A DNA stretch of 16,373 nucleotides from Geobacter sp. (lineage in GTDB: Bacteria > Desulfobacterota > Desulfuromonadia > Geobacterales > Geobacteraceae): positions 1 through 16,373 of the forward strand of contig DNJC01000072.1 of the NCBI GenBank assembly GCA_003490025.1. Direction: 5' to 3'. Position 1 is the stretch's first letter; every line of letters starts with the position of its first letter. Position numbers and translations under genes: made by a program. Positions 1 to 5,669 of this stretch are shown piece after piece. Under the pieces are notes generated by a model. That model did not search any database. It had not been told where the DNA came from and saw nothing but the letters and a program-made list of their open reading frames with translations.

Positions 1-70
1 ATGGCGAACTTGTCCCACAGAGCGGTCAAAACACTACCACATGATGTGTGGAAAAAGGCGATCATGCTAA
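1..70. other. Window edge, no gene seen
   Basis: No coding frame is convincing here. A small inverted repeat CCACA/TGTGG (37-41 and 47-51) is followed by GAAAAA, which is too weak to call a terminator. The bases ATCATGCTAA just before 71 may be the decayed end of another repeat unit. Confidence 0.3.
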
Positions 71-217
71 AGCTAAACCTGGTCATGCTTTAGCTAAACC
101 TAGTCGCGGTCAAGCTAAGCCTCCTCATTCTTAAGCTAAACCTAGTCGCGGTTAGGCTAAGCCTCGTGAGGGTCAAGCTAAACCTCGTCATGGCTAAGCT
201 AAACCTCGTCATGGAAG
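71..217. repeat. Tandem array of seven 21-bp repeats
   Basis: Seven consecutive 21-bp units start at 71, 92, 113, 134, 155, 176 and 197. The core is AGCTAAACCTCGTCATGG followed by three variable bases. The last two units are nearly identical and the others differ at a few positions, most often in the second half. On the minus strand one open frame runs through the array as seven-residue units of the type MTRFSLT, because 21 is a multiple of three. That frame starts inside the cytochrome gene, and I regard it as a by-product of the repeat length, not as a gene. Three degenerate units of the same family occur at 12709-12771. The array lies just past the 3' end of the cytochrome operon. Function unknown. 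Confidence 0.9.
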
Positions 218-246
218 AGATTCTCGGGGATCTCCCCCAACGAACC

Positions 247-271
247 GGGGCAGGAGCGGGACTCCTGCCCC
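247..271 (-). terminator. Hairpin after the ten-heme cytochrome gene
   Basis: A perfect 10-bp GC-rich stem, GGGGCAGGAG (247-256) with CTCCTGCCCC (262-271), encloses a five-base loop. It lies 25 bases past the stop codon of the minus-strand cytochrome gene, where a terminator is expected. No T-run follows on the minus strand, so it may stabilise the 3' end or terminate weakly and not be a classic intrinsic terminator. Confidence 0.5.
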
Positions 272-295
272 AGACATCGCCAAAGAAGAAGATGT

Positions 296-1528
296 TCAGT
301 GCACTTTGCCCGGCGTGACATGCTCCGTTGCCCCGACCTTGTTGCCGGCAAAATGGCACTTCTCACACCTGACCTCTTTGGACAGATTGTGCGAAGGCCA
401 CGATTCCATCAATTTGTGCTTGACCGCCATAGGGACGACCAAATTGAGTTCGGCGTCGCGCTGGGCACCCAATTCAGCGTCATGACACGCGGCGCAGGTA
501 ACATCCGCGTGGACCGCTTTCAACGCCTTCTCTGCATGGCAGTTTATGCACTGCGTCTTGCCCCCGACCCGCGCGCCCTGTTCGGTATTCTTGAAATCCA
601 AGTCGTGCAGTTCTTTGTGGCAGTCCGTGCACAGCTGCAGCGTTGTATGCACGCCGCGCTTGGCGGAGAGTTGCAACTCCTGCACCTGCGGATGGCGGCG
701 GACGCCGGAACCCTGTATGCCCAGCGCGGGCACCGATTTGTCGCCCTGGTAATAGCCGATGTGACACGCAGTGCAGACATCGTTGGATTTGGTCAGCTCG
801 GCCTTTCCATTGAATTCATGCGAGGCGATGTTGAGGGTCCAATCCATGGAGTACTCGGTCATCGCGCCTTTGGCGGTATCGCTGGCCTTGTCGTACTTGG
901 TCCAGAGATCGAGGACGTTGCCCACCTGCTTTTGCTTAATATGCGTCTTCCAATGGCAAGTGCCGCAGTTCGTCCCGATGTGGCACCGTTCACAGTCATT
1001 CTCGCTGCCGGCAAAATTTTCATTCAGGACATACTCTTTGCCGTCCGTGCCCTTGACCTTTCGCTCCACGCGCGGCTTGCCGTCCGCCTCGAATTTCAAA
1101 TCTTTGATCGTGGCATGTTCGCTCTTCATAAATGCCGCATAGCGAGCATCTTTATGGCATGCGAGACATGCGCGGCCGTCTACCACGTAGTAGTTGCGTG
1201 TCCTGGTCGTGTCGGTATCTTTGGCGCTAAAGCGTGCCCAACTGCCGTAAGTGCGCTTTGCGTTGTGGGGTGGCGTTAGGCTCATGCCGGTGTGGCAGGC
1301 GATACATTCGGCTTTGGCATGCTTTCCCGCAGCGTAGGCGGCCTGATCCACGTAAAGCGGCACACTTTCGCCGCCGACCATCATGACCAGCTTCTTGTTG
1401 GCGTGACAGGAGAAACAGTGTGCGTTCGAGGACGGCATGGCTGTCGTCGAATCTGGTTTCGGCGTCATCGTGCATGCGGTAAGGGTGACTAACAGCAGCA
1501 GAGTGAAAAACGGCATGGTTATTTTCAT
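296..1528 (-). CDS. Ten-heme lipoprotein cytochrome c
   Basis: This 410-residue protein carries ten CXXCH heme-binding motifs: CFSCH, CIACH, CLACH, CERCH, CGTCH, CTACH, CTDCH, CINCH, CAACH and CEKCH. The N-terminus is a lipoprotein signal with lipobox LTAC, the lipidated cysteine being residue 19, so the mature protein should be anchored to a membrane and carry electrons in the periplasm or at the outer membrane. Extra histidines are available as distal heme ligands. The start at 1528 has GGGGA about eight bases upstream; an internal Met5 is an alternative. It is the last gene of an operon with a hexaheme cytochrome and a two-component system. The electron partners are unknown. A role in respiratory or extracellular electron transfer is inferred from the family and context. 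I do not recognise a named Geobacter cytochrome, so no symbol is given. Confidence 0.9.
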   Translation of the reverse strand: MKITMPFFTLLLLVTLTACTMTPKPDSTTAMPSSNAHCFSCHANKKLVMMVGGESVPLYVDQAAYAAGKHAKAECIACHTGMSLTPPHNAKRTYGSWARFSAKDTDTTRTRNYYVVDGRACLACHKDARYAAFMKSEHATIKDLKFEADGKPRVERKVKGTDGKEYVLNENFAGSENDCERCHIGTNCGTCHWKTHIKQKQVGNVLDLWTKYDKASDTAKGAMTEYSMDWTLNIASHEFNGKAELTKSNDVCTACHIGYYQGDKSVPALGIQGSGVRRHPQVQELQLSAKRGVHTTLQLCTDCHKELHDLDFKNTEQGARVGGKTQCINCHAEKALKAVHADVTCAACHDAELGAQRDAELNLVVPMAVKHKLMESWPSHNLSKEVRCEKCHFAGNKVGATEHVTPGKVH

Positions 1529-1584
1529 TGGAAAGGTCCCCTTTTACTTGAATGTTGGAGAGAAGAATCGACTCTGAGCAGCAC
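1525..1584 (-). CDS. Possible 19-residue leader ORF before the ten-heme cytochrome
   Basis: On the minus strand a near-perfect Shine-Dalgarno sequence, AAAGGAGGT (1594-1602), stands nine bases before a GTG codon at 1584. The frame encodes VLLRVDSSLQHSSKRGPFQ. Its stop TGA overlaps the ATG of the ten-heme cytochrome in an ATGA arrangement, typical of translational coupling. The ribosome binding site is much stronger than that of the cytochrome itself. The peptide resembles nothing I know. It could be a coupling or attenuation leader, or the strong site could be fortuitous. Nothing beyond the site, start and overlap supports it. Confidence 0.35.
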   Translation of the reverse strand: MLLRVDSSLQHSSKRGPFQ

Positions 1585-1623
1585 TAATTCAGTACCTCCT
1601 TTCAGGATCTTGGGGTGTCGGAC

Positions 1624-1657
1624 CCGGTAAAGGCGGGGTTGCCTCCGCCTTTACCGG
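1624..1657 (-). terminator. Strong hairpin between the two cytochrome genes
   Basis: A 13-bp perfect stem, CCGGTAAAGGCGG (1624-1636) with CCGCCTTTACCGG (1645-1657), encloses an eight-base loop and lies 13 bases past the stop of the hexaheme gene. No T-run follows on the minus strand. It is probably a processing, stabilising or partial termination element that sets different levels of the two cytochromes. The gene downstream has no obvious promoter of its own. Confidence 0.5.
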
Positions 1658-1670
1658 TCTCCGCACGTTG

Positions 1671-2849
1671 CTACTTTTTGTGATATACCGGCTCGCCCTT
1701 GGCAGTCGGGCCGCCGGGCCTGGTCTGATTCTTGTTGAAGGTATGCGTTCTCAGGAACAGATTGTCGGCGGTCTTGCCGGTGCCGGGCATGTACTTTTCA
1801 GGGGTAAATGAGGCGTCATGGCACTTGGCGCAGCTCGCTTTGGGATCCTTTGCAGGACTCTTCTTGCTTGCATGCAGACTTCCATGGCAGTCAACGCAGC
1901 TCAGGATGTCGTCCTTGTAGTGCTTGGACTGCAGGAAGTCCTGGTACTCCTGGTGATGCTTCGCGGAATCGTAGGCGACCAGCGCCTTGGAGACGTCGTC
2001 CTTGATGAACAGGCCCTTCAGGTCACCCTTGTAATCGGCATCGACCTTGTCCTCGGGCTGGATCGCGGGCATGATGGCATGTTCGGGATACCACTTGGTC
2101 CAATCGTCGGAAGGCTTGAAGGAATCGCCGACCTTGGGAGCAGGCAGATCCTCGCGGGGGTTCCCCTGGGCCGACTTGTAGAGTTCGTTTTCGACACGGA
2201 TGTGGCAGTAGCCGCAGACCCGCGACTGCTCCGCCTTTGACTTGCCGGCAAATGAGTAGATATCCTTTTTGGACTTGCTCTTAACGTGCTTGGCGCCGGG
2301 GCCGTGACAGGCCTCGCAACCGACGTTCAGCTCGCTCCACTCGGACTTCTGCGCCTTGGGATTAGCCTCGTCGTACTTGGTCAGGCGGTAGCCGGTGGTA
2401 TGGCAAGTGGCGCACATGGAATCCCAGTCGTTCTTGTTGCCGTAGTTCTCCCACTTGCCGCTCATGCTGTTGTACTGCTTGTTGAGGAACTGGAATCCGC
2501 CTGTCGTGTCGTCCTTGACCAGGAAGCGCTGCTTCCACTTGGAGCCGATCACATAGACGACGTCCTCCAGCTTGAAATCCTTGCCGGTGACGTTGCCCTT
2601 GGTCGGTCCGGGATTGGTGCCATCGGTGGCCCACTTCTCGACCACTCCCTTCAGGATACCGTCATCCTTTTTCCTCACCATCTTGCTGTGATAGGTGGCC
2701 TTCCAAGTCTTGAACTCCTCTGCGTGGCACTTCTTGCAGGATTGCGAACCTGCGTATTCCTTTTTAGGGGTCTTGGCGGCCCCGGCCACTGCGGCCAGCC
2801 CCAGCATCAGGGCGCCAGCTACCGCGGTTACTACAACACGCTTCCTCAT
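1671..2849 (-). CDS. Periplasmic hexaheme cytochrome c (cytochrome c554-like family)
   Basis: About 392 residues with a cleavable signal peptide (basic MRKR, hydrophobic stretch, AGAA just before the mature KTPKKEYAG). Six CXXCH motifs are visible: CKKCH near the mature N-terminus, CATCH, CEACH, CGYCH, CVDCH and CAKCH. The opening QSCKKCHAEEFKTWKATYH and the segment GCEACHGPGAKHV are typical of the cytochrome c554-like multiheme family. It should be a soluble periplasmic electron carrier. I chose the start at 2849 over the in-frame ATG at 2855. AAGGAG (2858-2863) is eight bases from 2849 but only two from 2855, and the kinase stop overlaps the 2849 ATG as ATGA, implying translational coupling. 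The partner is probably the ten-heme lipoprotein downstream. Redox partners and substrate cannot be read from the sequence. Confidence 0.9.
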   Translation of the reverse strand: MRKRVVVTAVAGALMLGLAAVAGAAKTPKKEYAGSQSCKKCHAEEFKTWKATYHSKMVRKKDDGILKGVVEKWATDGTNPGPTKGNVTGKDFKLEDVVYVIGSKWKQRFLVKDDTTGGFQFLNKQYNSMSGKWENYGNKNDWDSMCATCHTTGYRLTKYDEANPKAQKSEWSELNVGCEACHGPGAKHVKSKSKKDIYSFAGKSKAEQSRVCGYCHIRVENELYKSAQGNPREDLPAPKVGDSFKPSDDWTKWYPEHAIMPAIQPEDKVDADYKGDLKGLFIKDDVSKALVAYDSAKHHQEYQDFLQSKHYKDDILSCVDCHGSLHASKKSPAKDPKASCAKCHDASFTPEKYMPGTGKTADNLFLRTHTFNKNQTRPGGPTAKGEPVYHKK

Positions 2850-4312
2850 TCGCATTTCTCCTTTTCTCGTGATGTGGTCTGTCCTGCTCTGCTGTGATGC
2901 CTCCGCAGCCCGATCCGATCTGCCGCCTCCTGTTTTTGGCCTTCAACATCAAACACCTCGGGAAAAATCACCCGGAAAACGCTGCCACGGTTAAGCTCGC
3001 TCTCCGCTTCGATCCTGCCGCCGTTGATCTCTACCGCCCACTTGGCGATGGAGAGACCGAGACCGGTACCCCCGAGTCCCCGCGAACGTCCAGTGTCCAC
3101 CCGGTAGAAGCGGTCAAAGATGCGTTCGAGTTCCTCTTTCGGGATACCCGGTCCGGAATCGGCAATCTCCACCATAGCTTCTCCGCCGGACTCCACGACG
3201 GTCAAGCGGATAGTACTTCCAGTCGGGGTGTACTTGATGGCGTTGTCCAGCAAGTTGACCAGCGCCTGGCGCGCGCTGGTGCGGTCCACGGTTATCACCG
3301 GGCGCGCCCGCACCTCGAGGGTCAGCCTCTGCTCTTTTTCCTCTGCCAGGACGCTCAGCAGATCGATGGTTTCCGCAGCCAGGGCGGCAAGATCCAGCGG
3401 TTCACGCCGCAGTTCCACCTCGCCCGCGTCGGCTCGGGAGAGCTGCAGGAGCGCTTCGACCAACTGCACCAGACGGTCGGTTTCCTCCAGGATGCTGCCG
3501 ATGGTCTCGTGACAGGGACCGGTCCCGGTCGGATCGTGCAGAGCGGTCTCGCCGATGCTGCGAATGGCGGTCAGCGGCGTGCGCAGTTCATGGGAGGCGT
3601 CGGCGGTGAAGCGCCGCAAACGTCCGAAGGAATCCTCGATCCGGCCGAAGGCCTGGTTGAAGACCGTCGCCAGGCGTCCCAACTCGTCGTCGGCATCAGC
3701 CACCGGCAGCCGCTCCGAAAGATTTTCGGCGCCGATCTCCTCTGCCTTTCGGGTGATGGCCGTAATCGGGGCGAGTACCCGGCCCGCAATCAGGTATCCC
3801 ACAGCCAGCGAAATTGCGACGGAAACCGGGAAAATCAGGAGGATAATCAGCCTCAGTGTGGAGAGCGTCTGCCTCACAGAGCTTTCCTCATGCCCCACGG
3901 CAACCTGGTAGGTGCGTCCTCCCGACGCGATGCTGGCTGCATGGACCAGATGAAGCCTGCCGCTGGCGCTCCTGACTGTTTGCGAGGGTCCGGAAGGCAT
4001 CTGCGCGGTTAGCGCGTCATCCAGCCCTTCCGAGTGCCAGGCATGAGAGGAAACCAATTCCCGCCCCCCGTCGCGTACGCTGAACAGGCGAATCGGGCCG
4101 TGTTCAGCCAACATCAGCAGGCCGTTCGCGTCATGCCGCAGAAAGTCGGCGACCGTTGCCATGTCCTTGCGCAGATGGCTGTCGATCTGTCTCATCAGCG
4201 CACGCTGCACGAAGAAATAGATGCCGCAGGAGAAGAAGAGGACAGTCGCAATCAGGGCGGCGCCGTACAGGAGGGTGAAGCGCATCCGTACCCCATGACG
4301 GCTAATTCGCAT
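2846..4312 (-). CDS. Membrane sensor histidine kinase, CusS/CopS type
   Basis: 488 residues. A first membrane segment lies near residues 12-35, then a periplasmic region of roughly 110 residues, a second membrane segment near 155-178 (LIILLIFPVSVAISLAVGYL), a HAMP domain and a HisKA domain with the phosphorylated histidine at residue 241 in DASHELRTPL. The HATPase domain has an N-box (NLLDNAIKY), DSGPGIP, FDRFYR and GGTGLGLSI. The layout matches heavy-metal-type sensor kinases of the CusS/CopS group, but the ligand cannot be deduced. The ATG overlaps the end of the regulator gene by 11 bases and has GGGAGGAAACGG just upstream. Its stop overlaps the cytochrome start. It presumably phosphorylates the adjacent OmpR-type regulator to control the cytochrome operon. 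The C-terminal ~35 residues after the ATPase domain are a nonconserved tail. Confidence 0.92.
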   Translation of the reverse strand: MRISRHGVRMRFTLLYGAALIATVLFFSCGIYFFVQRALMRQIDSHLRKDMATVADFLRHDANGLLMLAEHGPIRLFSVRDGGRELVSSHAWHSEGLDDALTAQMPSGPSQTVRSASGRLHLVHAASIASGGRTYQVAVGHEESSVRQTLSTLRLIILLIFPVSVAISLAVGYLIAGRVLAPITAITRKAEEIGAENLSERLPVADADDELGRLATVFNQAFGRIEDSFGRLRRFTADASHELRTPLTAIRSIGETALHDPTGTGPCHETIGSILEETDRLVQLVEALLQLSRADAGEVELRREPLDLAALAAETIDLLSVLAEEKEQRLTLEVRARPVITVDRTSARQALVNLLDNAIKYTPTGSTIRLTVVESGGEAMVEIADSGPGIPKEELERIFDRFYRVDTGRSRGLGGTGLGLSIAKWAVEINGGRIEAESELNRGSVFRVIFPEVFDVEGQKQEAADRIGLRRHHSRAGQTTSREKEKCE

Positions 4313-4991
4313 CCGTTTCCTCCCTGATCACGAAGCCCACGCCGCGAATCGTTCTGATCAGTTTCGTCTCGAAGGGACCATCCACCTTGCGCCGAAGTCG
4401 GGCGATATTGACGTCGATCACGTTGTCAAGCGGTGTGGATCGCTCAAGAACCTGCCACACCTCACGGGCGAGCATCTCCCGCGAAACGATCTGGCCGTGA
4501 TGTCGCAGCAGGTACTCCAGCAGATCGAACTCTTTGGCGGTAAGGTCGAGAGGCTGCCCGGCGCGTATCGCATGGTGGGCAAGCAGGTTGATTTCAAGGT
4601 CGGAAATCTTGAGGAGATGCTCCGTCTCCTGTTTGCCGCGACGCAGCAGCAGACGGATGCGGGCCAGAAGTTCGGGAAAGGCGAAGGGTTTCACCAGGTA
4701 GCCGTCCGCACCGCTGTCAAGGCCCAGGACGCGGTCTGCCACGGTATCGCGGCCGGTCAGAATCAGGATAGGAAGTTGGAAGCCCTTTTGCCGAACAGTT
4801 TTGAGGATATCCTTACCATCACGACCCGGCAGCATCAGGTCGAGCAGCATCAGGTCGAAGGGTTCCGTGCTGAGTGTGAAAAACCCCTCCTCGCCTGTCG
4901 CTGCCAGCACGACCTCGAATCCCTCCGCTTCAAGTCCCTTTTTCAGAGCCTCGGCAATCTTGCGTTCGTCTTCCACCACCAGTATGCGCAT
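4302..4991 (-). CDS. OmpR/CusR-family response regulator
   Basis: 229 residues. The receiver domain (about 1-115) has the acidic pair E7/D8, phosphoacceptor D51 in LMLLDLMLPGRDG, T79 and the conserved K101 in YLVKPF. A winged-helix DNA-binding domain of the OmpR type (about 128-225) follows, with LTAKEFDLLEYLLRH, SREMLAREVW, NVIDVNIARLRRKVD and IRTIRGVGFVI. It is the first gene of the operon. The start at 4991 is preceded by AGAGGG six bases upstream. By analogy with CusR/CopR it should bind direct repeats upstream of its own operon and activate the kinase and both cytochrome genes. The signal and full regulon are unknown. Confidence 0.95.
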   Translation of the reverse strand: MRILVVEDERKIAEALKKGLEAEGFEVVLAATGEEGFFTLSTEPFDLMLLDLMLPGRDGKDILKTVRQKGFQLPILILTGRDTVADRVLGLDSGADGYLVKPFAFPELLARIRLLLRRGKQETEHLLKISDLEINLLAHHAIRAGQPLDLTAKEFDLLEYLLRHHGQIVSREMLAREVWQVLERSTPLDNVIDVNIARLRRKVDGPFETKLIRTIRGVGFVIREETDAN

Positions 4992-5022
4992 ATCGCCCTC
5001 TGAAATAAAGGATACCAGCTGG

Positions 5023-5064
5023 TCCTAAACAACCAACTGACGTTTTCCTTAACAAATTGTCAGT
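5023..5064 (-). promoter_or_regulatory. Candidate operator upstream of the regulator-cytochrome operon
   Basis: On the minus strand two copies of a 10-bp element, TTGTTTAGGA (5023-5032) and TTGTTAAGGA (5046-5055), have nine of ten bases in common and are 23 bp apart, close to two helix turns. They start about 30 bases upstream of the regulator ATG. OmpR-family regulators usually bind tandem direct repeats like this, so autoregulation is plausible. An inverted repeat ACTGAC/GTCAGT (5036-5041 and 5059-5064) overlaps the region. I see no clear -35/-10 pair. Confidence 0.3.
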
Positions 5065-5469
5065 AATGTCTCACCCTTGAAACTGGTCTGATGGTCACGA
5101 AGTAAAAGGCTGCTGTCAACGGAAACTCATTTAAAAAGGAAAGGCATCATTTTTCGCCATTAGTTGTAGTTCCTGCTGTAGTTATTCGGCCTGGTGTCTT
5201 GTTTCTTGAATACGCACCCAGCTCCGCTAACAAATATCTTTGTTTATTGAGCGTTTGCAGTTCAGGGAAGGTTGGTTAAGGAGGGCTCTTTGTTCCCGTT
5301 GCCGAACGATCTGCTGGTACGCCTTGTCCCCTGACTCGGTCAGTTTGTCATTTCGAGCTTGTGGTGCGGCAGTTGATACAGGCGCCAATGACCCCATGAT
5401 TCTGTACTTCTGACCCCATACGCTCCATCGCATCTGTCCCCTTTTTGCCCCTGCAGCACGTGCCTTGCG
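5065..5469. other. Intergenic spacer between divergent operons
   Basis: About 400 bases without a convincing gene. A 68-codon minus-strand frame (5227-5433) has no ribosome binding site that I trust and matches no family I recognise. Within it, on the minus strand, the motifs GGGGACA and GGGGTCA recur several times (around 5320-5440). Such repeats often accompany decayed transposase-associated sequence in Geobacter-like genomes, so this may be remnant mobile DNA; that is a guess. The stretch must also hold the promoters of the two divergent operons. Confidence 0.35.
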
Positions 5470-5641
5470 GAAGGCAGGCTGCGTTCAGGGTCTATTCAGT
5501 GCGGCAAAGCCGTTCTGACTGCCTCCCAACTTGCCCCCCAAAATCTACCTGTTAACATTGTCGACGTCGTTAGATTTTCCTCACAACGCTCGACAATCAT
5601 TGAATCCTCCCGATGCTGCCACAAGGCTTGAGAATATGGGC
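5470..5641 (+). repeat. Upstream region of the TonB operon, duplicated at 12794-12944
   Basis: The stretch from GAAGGCAGGCTGCGTT (5470) to GAATATGGGC (ending 5641) recurs before the second CHASE8 kinase. Its last 86 bases differ at only four positions. The first part is about 80% alike, and the second copy lacks roughly 21 bases (the CAAAATCTACCTGTTAA area). It probably carries the promoter and operator of the receptor operon. Confidence 0.85.
5557..5597 (+). promoter_or_regulatory. Inverted repeat ATTGTCGA-N25-TCGACAAT, candidate operator
   Basis: Perfect 8-bp arms at 5557-5564 and 5590-5597, spaced by 25 bases, lie about 75 bases upstream of the proposed receptor start. Both arms and the spacing are kept in the duplicated copy (12860-12900). 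TAGATT at 5571-5576, in the loop, is a possible -10 element. The right arm runs into CAATCATTG, an AT-rich palindrome with weak similarity to half of a Fur box. A ferric-uptake-type control is possible for a siderophore-type receptor but is not demonstrated. Confidence 0.35.
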
Positions 5642-5669
5642 GTCCTCGCCACAACTACAGGACCTTCAG

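Noticed and set aside
71..217. CRISPR array
   Set aside because: The units abut each other with no unique spacers of regular length and no cas genes are nearby, so this is a simple tandem repeat.
90..359. Minus-strand 89-codon frame with heptapeptide repeats (MTRFSLT-like)
   Set aside because: It begins inside the cytochrome gene, has no ribosome binding site and is open only because the 21-bp repeat length is a multiple of three.
299..1279. Long plus-strand frame opposite the ten-heme cytochrome
   Set aside because: The minus frame has ten CXXCH motifs and a lipoprotein signal; the plus frame has no recognisable domain and is a shadow.
1529..1670. GEMM-type cyclic dinucleotide riboswitch, known upstream of Geobacter cytochrome genes
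   Set aside because: I looked for the conserved GEMM core here and upstream of the operon and did not find it; only a simple hairpin is present.
2894..4012. Plus-strand 372-codon frame opposite the sensor kinase
   Set aside because: The opposite strand carries a complete HAMP-HisKA-HATPase protein; this frame has no domain or ribosome binding site.
5227..5433. 68-codon minus-strand frame in the divergent spacer
   Set aside because: No credible ribosome binding site and no family resemblance; kept only as a note in the spacer entry.
5585..5605. Fur box upstream of the siderophore-type receptor
   Set aside because: Only about half of the consensus positions match, so I mention it as weak similarity and do not call a site.
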